DNA of 64,000 nt from an uncultured Gammaproteobacteria bacterium (lineage in GTDB: Bacteria > Pseudomonadota > Gammaproteobacteria > GCA-002705445 > GCA-002716945), in contig CACEHM010000002.1 of the NCBI GenBank assembly GCA_902559355.1, forward strand, positions 62,001 to 126,000. Reading direction: 5' to 3'. Of this stretch, positions 19,877 to 28,541 are shown piece by piece. The translations under genes were made by a program, and so were the position numbers. Numbering within the stretch: the first letter of the stretch is position 1; each line of letters starts with the position of its first letter. The notes beneath the pieces are model-generated. The model had not been told where the DNA came from and did not search any database. It was given only the letters and a program-made list of their open reading frames with translations.

Positions 19877-20918
19877 AACAGATGATGTAAGGATAATCAA
19901 TACACAAGAACTGATAAGCCCTAAAGATATTATTAGTGAACTTTCGCCTTCAGAATCTGGAATAAAAACCATAATTGACACAAGATCTGAAATCAAAAAT
20001 ATCCTTGATAAAATATCAAAGAAATTTGTAATTGTTGTAGGCCCTTGCTCAATTCATGATATTGATGCAGCAAAAGAATACGCTATCAAATTAAAAAATT
20101 TAAAAAACTCATTATCGGAAAATATCTTATTGGTCATGAGAGTATACTTTGAAAAACCAAGAACTGTCATAGGATGGAAGGGCTTGATTAATGACCCAGA
20201 TTTAGATGGATCTTTCAAAATCAACAATGGTATAAAAATAGCAAGACAGTTATTAATAGACCTATCCGAGATGAACATACCATGTGGTCATGAGTTTCTT
20301 GATTTAGTAAGCCCACAATATTTATCTGACTTGATAAGTTGGGGCGCAATTGGTGCTAGAACTACAGAAAGTCAAAGTCATAGAGAGCTTGCTTCAGGAT
20401 TATCTTGCCCAGTTGGATTTAAAAATGGAACAGATGGCAGTATTCAAATTGCAATTGATGCAATGAATGCTGCAAGACACTCTCATAGTTTTTTATCTGT
20501 AACAAAAGAAGGAAAATCTGCAATATTCAACACAGCAGGCAACAATGACTGCCACATAATTCTCCGCGGAGGTAATAAAAAAACAAATTTCTCTTCTAAG
20601 GATGTGAAGGAATCTACTATCACATTAGAGAATAATAATTTGAAACCTAATATTATGATTGATGCAAGTCACGCCAACAGCAAAAAGGATTATAAAAAAC
20701 AGTCCACTGTTGTCGAAGATGTCAAACAACAGATATGTAATGGTGAAAAAAATATCATTGGAATTATGCTTGAAAGTAACCTTGTAGAAGGCAATCAAAA
20801 AATTAATAGTAGAGAAAAACTAAAATACGGTCAAAGCATTACAGATTCATGTATAGGATGGAGCGAAACCGAAGAAATTATATTATCACTCGATGAAACA
20901 TTAAAAAATAATTCATGA
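19866..20918 (+). CDS. 3-deoxy-7-phosphoheptulonate (DAHP) synthase, class I (AroFGH type)
   Basis: VVGPCSIHD, MRVYFEKPRTVIGWKGLINDPDLDGSF, GARTTESQSHRELASGLSCPVGFKNGTDG, IMIDASHANS. Confidence 0.95.
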   Translation: MINKTDDVRIINTQELISPKDIISELSPSESGIKTIIDTRSEIKNILDKISKKFVIVVGPCSIHDIDAAKEYAIKLKNLKNSLSENILLVMRVYFEKPRTVIGWKGLINDPDLDGSFKINNGIKIARQLLIDLSEMNIPCGHEFLDLVSPQYLSDLISWGAIGARTTESQSHRELASGLSCPVGFKNGTDGSIQIAIDAMNAARHSHSFLSVTKEGKSAIFNTAGNNDCHIILRGGNKKTNFSSKDVKESTITLENNNLKPNIMIDASHANSKKDYKKQSTVVEDVKQQICNGEKNIIGIMLESNLVEGNQKINSREKLKYGQSITDSCIGWSETEEIILSLDETLKNNS

Positions 20919-22204
20919 AAATTAAAACTTTAGATATTAGTAAAACGAACTTTAATAAAGACTTAAATGAATATCTTAAATTGAAGGTCGAAAATTCGAA
21001 AGCTATCGAAACTTCTGTTTCTGTAATATTAGAGGATATTAAAAAAAATAAAGACAAAGCTCTAGTAAAATTATCTAAAAGACTCGACAAAACTGCCTAT
21101 AAAAGCATATCTGAATCTGTTGTATCAAAAGCTGAAATAGCCAAAGCTTATTCACATATATCTAAACAAACATTAACAAGTCTAAAAAAAGCAATTATAA
21201 ATATAAAAAAATTTTCAAGAAAACAAATGTTGAAAAGTTGGTCAATGAAAATCAATGGATCAATACTTGGAGAGAAAGTGACAGCTATTGAGAAGATCGG
21301 TATATATGTACCAGGTGGGAAAGCATCTTACCCGTCTACTGTATTGATGAATGCAATTCCTGCAAGAACAGCGGGTGTAAAAAATATAACTATGGTTTGT
21401 CCTCCAATTAATGGGAAACTTGATCCACTTGTTTTAATTGCTGCAGATTTATGTAAAGTTGATGAAATTTATAAAATTGGCGGAGCTCATGCGATTGGGG
21501 CTCTTGCTTATGGCACAGAAACTATTGAACAAGTTCATAAAATTGTAGGCCCAGGCAATATCTATGTGGCTACTGCTAAAAGAAAAGTATTTGGAACAGT
21601 TGGTATTGATAGTTTTGCAGGACCATCAGAAATATTAATTATTGCTGATAAAGATGTGAATCCTGAATGTATAGCTATTGATATGTTTGCTCAGGCTGAA
21701 CATGACGAAATGGCACAATCAATTTTACTGACCACAAGTGGTAAGTTAATTTTAGACGTGAATAAAAAAATTAACATAATGATTAAAAATCAAAAAAGAA
21801 AAGATATTATAAAAAAATCACTTACTTCGAGAGGATTGTTTATCAAAGTAAAAACACAGTCGGACATTGTGAATATAGCAAATTACATAGCTCCTGAACA
21901 TTTAGAGATTCTTGGCTATAAAAAATTAAACTTACCAAAAAAAATTAATAATGCTGGTGCAATTTTTATAGGTGAGTCTAGCCCTGAAGTTTTCGGAGAT
22001 TATTGTGCTGGACCCAACCATGTGCTTCCAACAAACGGTACAGCTAAATACGCTTCCCCTTTGGGAGTTTATGACTTTTTAAAACGGTCTAGCATGATGC
22101 AAATATCAAAAACTCATGCAAAAGAGCTTTCAAAAATAGCTATTTCTATTGCAGATAGCGAAGGCTTATATTCACACTCAGAATCCGCTAAGTATAGAAA
22201 GTAA
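20915..22204 (+). CDS. hisD: Histidinol dehydrogenase
   Basis: EKIGIYVPGGKASYPSTVLMNAIPA, GGAHAIGALAYGTE, VGPGNIYVATAKR, AEHDEMAQSILLT. Confidence 0.97.
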   Translation: MKIKTLDISKTNFNKDLNEYLKLKVENSKAIETSVSVILEDIKKNKDKALVKLSKRLDKTAYKSISESVVSKAEIAKAYSHISKQTLTSLKKAIINIKKFSRKQMLKSWSMKINGSILGEKVTAIEKIGIYVPGGKASYPSTVLMNAIPARTAGVKNITMVCPPINGKLDPLVLIAADLCKVDEIYKIGGAHAIGALAYGTETIEQVHKIVGPGNIYVATAKRKVFGTVGIDSFAGPSEILIIADKDVNPECIAIDMFAQAEHDEMAQSILLTTSGKLILDVNKKINIMIKNQKRKDIIKKSLTSRGLFIKVKTQSDIVNIANYIAPEHLEILGYKKLNLPKKINNAGAIFIGESSPEVFGDYCAGPNHVLPTNGTAKYASPLGVYDFLKRSSMMQISKTHAKELSKIAISIADSEGLYSHSESAKYRK

Positions 22205-23200
22205 CTATCTATTTATGGTTTTATGAGTTACTGGCATCGCGGTTACCTCAATAGAAGACTGAACTAATTCTTCACCTCTTCGATATTTCACAGTAACTTT
22301 TTGATCTACCTCAAGAGAGGCTACAATTTTTACTACCTGTTTGATATTCTCTATTGTTATACCATTAATACTCACAATGATATCCCCAAGGGTTAATCCA
22401 GATTTATCAGCTGGGCCATTTTTTATTACATTTGTTATGACTACTCCGCTTGGGGTGTTATAGGCAGACATACCGACATATCCTCTGACTACTCTTCCAT
22501 ACTTGATTATCTGTTCAGTGATGTTCCTCACAAGATTAGAGGGTACTGCTAAGCCAATTCCATCACTGCCACCGCCAAGAGATAAGTTCATGGTGTTAAT
22601 GCCTACTAAATTTCCATCTGTATTAACCATTGCCCCACCTGAATTTCCTGGATTGATAGCAGCATCAGATTGGAGGAATTCATCAAGTGGATTTTCAGTT
22701 ATATGTCCACTATTTGTTCTTGAAATTATTCCCTGAGTTAGTGTCTGTCCAACTCCAAATGGATTGCCAATAGCTAGAACTATATCGCCTATCTTAACCA
22801 ATGTGGAATCAGAAAAAGTAATTGATTTACCTTCATAACTACTGTGCAATAATGCTATATCAGTTATAGAATCTACCCCAATAATTTTTGCTGGATAGAT
22901 TTTATTATCAGTAGTTATAATGTTAACTATTTGAGCTTGTCTAATAACATGTTCATTTGTAACAATATGCCCATCAGAAGTTACGATAACACCTGAGCCT
23001 CTTCCTTTGTCCGTTTGTATTGTAACAACAGAATCTTTTACACCTTCATATATATAGTTATAAGAATTTTTCCCCGATATAATATTTTCATTTGAAGTCT
23101 GATTTACTTTTATAGAGACAGGTTTATCTAAAATAACTAAATATGATGCGATACCTGCAACAACACCAATTACCATATATTTTAAAAGTTCTTTAAACAT
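22205..23200 (-). CDS. Trypsin-like serine protease with one PDZ domain (DegS/AlgW-like)
   Basis: N-terminal TM, HIVTNEHVI, LDEFLQSDAAINPGNSGGAMVN catalytic Ser, single C-terminal PDZ. Confidence 0.9.
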   Translation of the reverse strand: MFKELLKYMVIGVVAGIASYLVILDKPVSIKVNQTSNENIISGKNSYNYIYEGVKDSVVTIQTDKGRGSGVIVTSDGHIVTNEHVIRQAQIVNIITTDNKIYPAKIIGVDSITDIALLHSSYEGKSITFSDSTLVKIGDIVLAIGNPFGVGQTLTQGIISRTNSGHITENPLDEFLQSDAAINPGNSGGAMVNTDGNLVGINTMNLSLGGGSDGIGLAVPSNLVRNITEQIIKYGRVVRGYVGMSAYNTPSGVVITNVIKNGPADKSGLTLGDIIVSINGITIENIKQVVKIVASLEVDQKVTVKYRRGEELVQSSIEVTAMPVTHKTINR

Positions 23201-23273
23201 AATATTAATTTCTATGTCTAAAAGTATATATTAGAGAATCATTATATGATATATTATCGACAGAATTAAAAAA

Positions 23274-23870
23274 GTGAACAGGGACATGAGCGATAATAAT
23301 AATTCATCAAATAGAAGAAATTTCCTTACGAATGTAACAAAAGTTGTGGGCGGTGTCGGAGCAATTTTTGCTGCAATCCCATTTTTATCTTCAATGTCCC
23401 CAAGTGAAAAAACGAAAATGGCAGGTGCGCCTATAGAAATAGATATATCTGCAATCCAACCTGGTGCATTTAAAATTGTTGAATGGAGAGGAAAGCCTGT
23501 TTGGATAGTTCATAGAACAACAGAGATGCTTGAAAAGATTAAAAATGATGCCGAGCATTTAGCTGATCCTAAATCGGATGAGGAATATCAACCGCAATAT
23601 GCTCAGAATAAATTTAGATCGGTAAAGCCTGAATATTTGGTTCTAGTCGGAGTATGTACCCACTTAGGTTGTTCACCATTGTATAAACCAGGAGAGAATA
23701 AGGACTTAGGCCTCGAGTGGAAAGGAGGATTCTTCTGTCCCTGTCACGGATCAAAGTTTGATTTATCCGGAAGAGTATATAAGGCAATGCCAGCGCCTTA
23801 TAATCTTGAAGTACCACCATATTATTTTGCAAGTGAGACTAAGTTAGTCGTTGGAGAGGATAAAACATAA
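23274..23870 (+). CDS. petA: Ubiquinol-cytochrome c reductase Rieske iron-sulfur subunit
   Basis: CTHLGCSP and FFCPCHGSKFD motifs; RRNFLTNVTKVVGGVGA Tat-like N-terminus; GTG start at 23274 or ATG at 23286. Confidence 0.95.
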   Translation: MNRDMSDNNNSSNRRNFLTNVTKVVGGVGAIFAAIPFLSSMSPSEKTKMAGAPIEIDISAIQPGAFKIVEWRGKPVWIVHRTTEMLEKIKNDAEHLADPKSDEEYQPQYAQNKFRSVKPEYLVLVGVCTHLGCSPLYKPGENKDLGLEWKGGFFCPCHGSKFDLSGRVYKAMPAPYNLEVPPYYFASETKLVVGEDKT

Positions 23871-25087
23871 TGAGTAAATTTATAACATGGATTGATGAAA
23901 GATTGCCGGTATCAAACTTTGTAAAAAACCACTTATCTGAATATTACGCACCTAAAAACTTCAACTTTTTTTACTTTTTTGGGAGCCTGGCATTATTCGT
24001 ATTTATAATGCAAATTATTACAGGTATATTCCTCACTATCAACTATAAGCCAGATGCTGCCTCAGCATTTGCCTCAGTTGAATATATCATGAGAGATGTA
24101 GAATGGGGCTGGTTAATTAGGTATATGCATTCTACAGGAGCTTCATTTTTCTTCATTATAATTTATTTACATATGTTGAGAGCCTTGATGTATGGATCAT
24201 ATAAAAAACCACGAGAACTATTGTGGCTATTTGGAATGTTTATATTTGTACTTTTAATGGCAGAGGCGTTCATGGGATATCTTCTACCTTGGGGTCAAAT
24301 GTCATACTGGGGAGCCCAAGTAATCATATCATTATTTGGTGCTATTCCATTTGTAGGTGAGTCTTTGGCTTTATGGATACGCGGTGATTATGTAATCTCA
24401 GATGCTACATTGAACAGATTCTTTGCCTTCCATGTTATAGCTCTTCCGCTTTTACTTTTTGCTGTAATCTATCTTCATATTGCTGCTTTACATACAGTAG
24501 GCTCAAATAATCCTGATGGAGTGGAGATAAAACAAAATAAAGATAAAGATGGTAAACCAGTTGACGGCATCCCTTTTCATCCTTATTACACAGTTAAAGA
24601 CATCTTCGGTCTCGCAGTATTTTTAACTATATTTATGTTTGTAGTATTTTTCCTTCCAGAATTTGGAGGTTTTTTTCTTGAGAAAGATAACTTTGTTCCA
24701 GCAGATCCATTAAAAACACCAGAACATATCGTCCCTGTTTGGTACTTTACTCCTTTTTATGCAATTCTTAGGGCAATTCCTGATAAGCTTGGTGGTGTTT
24801 TAGCAATGGGCCTTGCTATTTTTGTTCTCTTTCTAATGCCTTGGTTGGATAGATGTAAAGTTAAATCTATAAGGTACAGATCCTTAACATATAAAATCTT
24901 ACTTATATCTTTTGTAATAAGTTTTATCGGTTTAGGTTATATTGGAATGAAGGCGCCTACACCCATTTTGACTATATTAGGTAGATTGTTTACATTAGTT
25001 TACTTTGGATTCTTTGTGTTGCTTTATCTCACGAGTAAGAATGAGAAAACAAAACCCGTACCAGAAAGAGTAACTATGCATGAATAA
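23870..25087 (+). CDS. petB: Cytochrome b subunit of the bc1 complex
   Basis: MHSTGASFFFIIIYLHMLRALMYGSY, GYLLPWGQMSYWGAQV, PEHIVPVWYFTPFYAILRAIPDKLGG. Confidence 0.97.
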   Translation: MSKFITWIDERLPVSNFVKNHLSEYYAPKNFNFFYFFGSLALFVFIMQIITGIFLTINYKPDAASAFASVEYIMRDVEWGWLIRYMHSTGASFFFIIIYLHMLRALMYGSYKKPRELLWLFGMFIFVLLMAEAFMGYLLPWGQMSYWGAQVIISLFGAIPFVGESLALWIRGDYVISDATLNRFFAFHVIALPLLLFAVIYLHIAALHTVGSNNPDGVEIKQNKDKDGKPVDGIPFHPYYTVKDIFGLAVFLTIFMFVVFFLPEFGGFFLEKDNFVPADPLKTPEHIVPVWYFTPFYAILRAIPDKLGGVLAMGLAIFVLFLMPWLDRCKVKSIRYRSLTYKILLISFVISFIGLGYIGMKAPTPILTILGRLFTLVYFGFFVLLYLTSKNEKTKPVPERVTMHE

Positions 25088-25796
25088 AAAATATGTATTT
25101 TTTTTTATCCTAATTTTTTCAACCCAACTTACATATGCTGCAAGTGGTGGTCAGCTCAAACCCGTACAAATTGATTTAGGAAATAAAGCCTCCCTTCAAA
25201 GAGGTGCGCAAATTTTTTTCAATAATTGTGCTGGTTGTCACACACTACAATATCATAGGTATAGTAAATTTGTAGGCGATTTAGGAATTAGCGAAGATAT
25301 GATTAAATCTAATCTTATTCTTACTACCAGCAAAGGTGAAAAAACTAAGTTGGGATCTACAATCGTAAATGCTATAAATCATGACTCTATTAAAGAGGGA
25401 TTTGGCGTTGTTCCCCCAGACTTAACACTGACGGCGCGTTCACGTGGATCTGAATGGATATATACATTTTTAACATCCTTTTATGAGGACAACACAAGAC
25501 CCATGGGTGTAAATAATGTTCTATATCCGAATGTAAATATGCCTCATGTACTCTGGTACAAGGAAGGTTTAAAAGAAATGGATGAAAATAATATTCTCAC
25601 TGTTAAGGTTCAGGGGCAGCTCACTCAAAAAGAATATGAACAAGAAATAACTGATTTAGTAAATTTTTTAACTTATGTATCTGAACCTGCTCAACTAGAA
25701 AGGTACTCAATAGGTCTATGGGTGATGTTATTCCTTGTATTTTTTGCCTTTATTACGTATCTTCTAAAGATTGAGTATTGGAGAGACATTAAGTAA
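25080..25796 (+). CDS. petC: Cytochrome c1
   Basis: NNCAGCHTLQYHRYSKF haem motif, PNVNMPHVLW; C-terminal TM; operon with petAB. Confidence 0.95.
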   Translation: MNKKYVFFFILIFSTQLTYAASGGQLKPVQIDLGNKASLQRGAQIFFNNCAGCHTLQYHRYSKFVGDLGISEDMIKSNLILTTSKGEKTKLGSTIVNAINHDSIKEGFGVVPPDLTLTARSRGSEWIYTFLTSFYEDNTRPMGVNNVLYPNVNMPHVLWYKEGLKEMDENNILTVKVQGQLTQKEYEQEITDLVNFLTYVSEPAQLERYSIGLWVMLFLVFFAFITYLLKIEYWRDIK

Positions 25797-26413
25797 TGAC
25801 CTTATTAGCTAATCGCAGATCTGCGATACTATTGTTCTCTCTCCCAAACTGTCTGGATAGTCATAGAACACGCATCGTAATTAAAGAGAAGGAGATATCA
25901 GCTGAAGTCCATGAGGTTGATACAAATAAAATTCCTGATGAGATTAAAGTCATCAGCCCCTATGACCAATATCCTTCTCTAGTAGATAGAGAGTTGATCC
26001 TTCAAAATTCTAGAGTAATTATCGAGTATTTAGATGAGAGGTTTCCTCATCCGCCACTATTGCCAGTAGACCCAATATCACGCGCAAAATTTAGACTTGC
26101 ATTAAATGAAATAGAACAACATTGGTATGTTAAATATAAGGAGTTATATATAGGTGAAGTTTTGGATATGAAGTTTGTTGATGAAATTAAAAATTATTTA
26201 CTTGAAATTGCTCCTATGATTAAAAATAGTTTTTTTATGAGCGATGATTTTGGTCTCGTAGACTGTAGCTTGGCACCATTATTATGGAGACTAAAATCAT
26301 TAGATTTTGATTTAGCTTCAAATAATAAAATAATTAGCGAGTACTCAGAGAGAATATTCGATAGAGAAGCTTTTCAAGAAAGTTTAACTGAAACAGAAAA
26401 AGAACTTTTTTAA
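25796..26413 (+). CDS. sspA: Stringent starvation protein A (GST-fold)
   Basis: Thioredoxin/GST fold; YDQYPSLVDRELILQNSRVIIEYLDERFPHPPLLPVDPISRAKFRL; downstream of petABC. Confidence 0.92.
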   Translation: MTLLANRRSAILLFSLPNCLDSHRTRIVIKEKEISAEVHEVDTNKIPDEIKVISPYDQYPSLVDRELILQNSRVIIEYLDERFPHPPLLPVDPISRAKFRLALNEIEQHWYVKYKELYIGEVLDMKFVDEIKNYLLEIAPMIKNSFFMSDDFGLVDCSLAPLLWRLKSLDFDLASNNKIISEYSERIFDREAFQESLTETEKELF

Positions 26414-26486
26414 ATTCCATAAACATTCATTAGGTCTTATGTTTTATATCATCTAATATAATTTAACATATGATAAAGTAATTCTT

Positions 26487-27317
26487 ATGTATGGTGACTT
26501 ATATATTGTTTCCACTCCTATAGGCAACTTGGATGATATCACTATCCGAGCACTAAATGTATTAAGGGATGTAGATTTCATTTTTGCTGAAAGTGTTGAA
26601 AGAACAAAATCTTTACTTGCACACTATGGAATTAAAAAGAAAGTAATATCCTATAATAAAGACAATGAAGTCAGAAAGGCAAGTACAATTATATCTTACC
26701 TTGAAGAATCCAATAATATTGCTTTAGTGACCGATGCTGGGACACCATCAATATCTGACCCCGGATATCATTTATTATCAAAACTTTATCCTGAGATTAA
26801 TGTAATACCAATACCAGGAGCATCATCGCTAAGCTGCGCATTATCAGTATCAAAAATACCAATGAATTCTTTTATTTTCATTGGATTTTTACCAAAAAAA
26901 GATAACGACAGAAAAAAGAAGCTAACTGAATTAGTTTTATATAATAATCCTATCTGTTTATTTGAGAGTAAACACAGATTATTGAAGCTCCTTAGAGATA
27001 TAAATGAGATATTCGGACAGAAGACTCAAATTGGTATATTCAGAGAGCTTACAAAGGTCTATGAAACTATTATTCATGATAGTGTCTCAAATTTGATTAA
27101 TTACTACAGCGAAAATCCCCCAAAAGGAGAGTTTGTAATCATCATTTCGTCAAAATCCTTACATAAGGCCCCAGATAAAAATTATTTGATAATTGTAGAA
27201 CAGCTGATCAAGAAGAAATTCACCAATAAAGACATAGTAGAGATAATCAACCTCATTTCGAATGATTCAAAAAAAGAAATCTATAAAAACGTATTATCTA
27301 TTAGACATAGCATATAG
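26487..27317 (+). CDS. rsmI: 16S rRNA (cytidine(1402)-2'-O)-methyltransferase
   Basis: MYGDLYIVSTPIGNLDDITIRAL, VTDAGTPSISDPGYHL, FIFIGFLPKK. Confidence 0.95.
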   Translation: MYGDLYIVSTPIGNLDDITIRALNVLRDVDFIFAESVERTKSLLAHYGIKKKVISYNKDNEVRKASTIISYLEESNNIALVTDAGTPSISDPGYHLLSKLYPEINVIPIPGASSLSCALSVSKIPMNSFIFIGFLPKKDNDRKKKLTELVLYNNPICLFESKHRLLKLLRDINEIFGQKTQIGIFRELTKVYETIIHDSVSNLINYYSENPPKGEFVIIISSKSLHKAPDKNYLIIVEQLIKKKFTNKDIVEIINLISNDSKKEIYKNVLSIRHSI

Positions 27318-27331
27318 TTTTATCGTATCAT
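27302..27331 (+). promoter_or_regulatory. Candidate sigma-70 promoter for carAB: TAGACA-N18-TATCAT
   Basis: 5/6 matches to each of TTGACA and TATAAT; overlaps the rsmI 3' end; would give a leader of about 80 nt. Confidence 0.5.
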
Positions 27332-27363
27332 TTAGTTTTAGTGGAACCTGCTAAACGACATAT

Positions 27364-27396
27364 AAGATGACTCTAATCGAGGCATCTTTTTTTTTA
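27364..27396 (+). terminator. Intrinsic terminator in the carA leader, possible attenuator
   Basis: AAGATG-A-CTC-TAATC-GAG-G-CATCTT stem-loop followed by an unbroken T9 tract, ending about 21 nt before the carA start. Confidence 0.75.
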
Positions 27397-27420
27397 TTTA
27401 AGACAAGGAAAAATACTTGA
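27367..27420 (+). CDS. Putative 17-aa leader peptide [17 protein letters not shown] overlapping the terminator and the carA start
   Basis: ATG at 27367 reads through the terminator and T-tract to TGA at 27418-27420, overlapping the carA TTG (27417-27419); no clear Shine-Dalgarno. Confidence 0.4.
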   Translation: MTLIEASFFLFKTRKNT

Positions 27421-28541
27421 AATCTTCTGCGATTCTTCTAGCGGACGACACGGTAATACCTGCTGAATCAATTGGATATGATTCAATTACCATAGGTGAA
27501 ATAGTATTCAATACATCTATGACTGGATATCAGGAAATTATTACTGATCCATCATACGATAAACAAATCGTTACTTTTACTAATCCACATATTGGGAACA
27601 CTGGAGTTAATGTCGATGATTATGAGTCTAGTTATAACGGATGCTCAGGAATTATTATCAGAAATCACCCTACAAAAGAAAGTAGTTGGAGAAACGAAAA
27701 TAATTTTCTTGAATTTCTCAAGGACAAAACAATTTCTGCTGTATGCTCGGTAGATACAAGATATTTGACATCACTTCTAAGAGAAAAAGGTTCTATTAAT
27801 GGATGTATAGTGCCAGATATAAAAAAATTGGATAAAGCAAAGGATTTATTATCAAAATTCCCAGGCCTAAATGGATTAGATTTAGCAAAAAATGTGACAA
27901 CTAAAGAGCAATATATTTGGAATGAAGGAACACACGATTTAGTAAATGTTGAGTCTTCAAAAGGTCAAAAAGAGCTGAGAGTATTTGTGTATGATTATGG
28001 CATTAAAAAAAATATATTAAGAATACTTACTGACTTGGGTTGCGATGTGACTGTTGTCCCTGCAGAGACTACTTATGATGAAGTATTGAAAAATAAACCC
28101 GATGGAGTATTTTTATCTAATGGCCCTGGGGATCCTGCAGCATGTGACTATGCCATAAACAACATCAGAAACTTATTATCAAAACAAATACCAATTTTTG
28201 GAATATGCTTAGGTTTTCAGTTGATGTGTTTAGCAAGTGGTGCAAAAACCTATAAAATGAAGTTTGGCCATCATGGCGCAAATCACCCCGTAATTGATGT
28301 TAATACAAGTAGGGTTTACATAACCAGTCAGAACCATGGATTTGCAGTGGATAAAGATTCATTAAAAAGCATCCATAAAATCACGCATAAATCTCTTTTT
28401 GATGAATCTCTTCAAGGAATTGAATTAACAGATACTCCTGCATATGGCTTCCAGGGACATCCAGAGGCTAGTCCTGGCCCACAAGATATTTATAATTTAT
28501 TTAAAAAGTTTATAGACAATATGAAAAAGAATAATGCCTAA
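27417..28541 (+). CDS. carA: Carbamoyl-phosphate synthase small subunit (TTG start)
   Basis: [50 protein letters not shown] start with upstream AAGGA. Confidence 0.96.
   Translation: MKSSAILLADDTVIPAESIGYDSITIGEIVFNTSMTGYQEIITDPSYDKQIVTFTNPHIGNTGVNVDDYESSYNGCSGIIIRNHPTKESSWRNENNFLEFLKDKTISAVCSVDTRYLTSLLREKGSINGCIVPDIKKLDKAKDLLSKFPGLNGLDLAKNVTTKEQYIWNEGTHDLVNVESSKGQKELRVFVYDYGIKKNILRILTDLGCDVTVVPAETTYDEVLKNKPDGVFLSNGPGDPAACDYAINNIRNLLSKQIPIFGICLGFQLMCLASGAKTYKMKFGHHGANHPVIDVNTSRVYITSQNHGFAVDKDSLKSIHKITHKSLFDESLQGIELTDTPAYGFQGHPEASPGPQDIYNLFKKFIDNMKKNNA

Noticed and set aside
25796-26486. Missing sspB after sspA as a finding
   Set aside because: sspB may lie elsewhere in the genome; absence in one window is too weak to report on its own.
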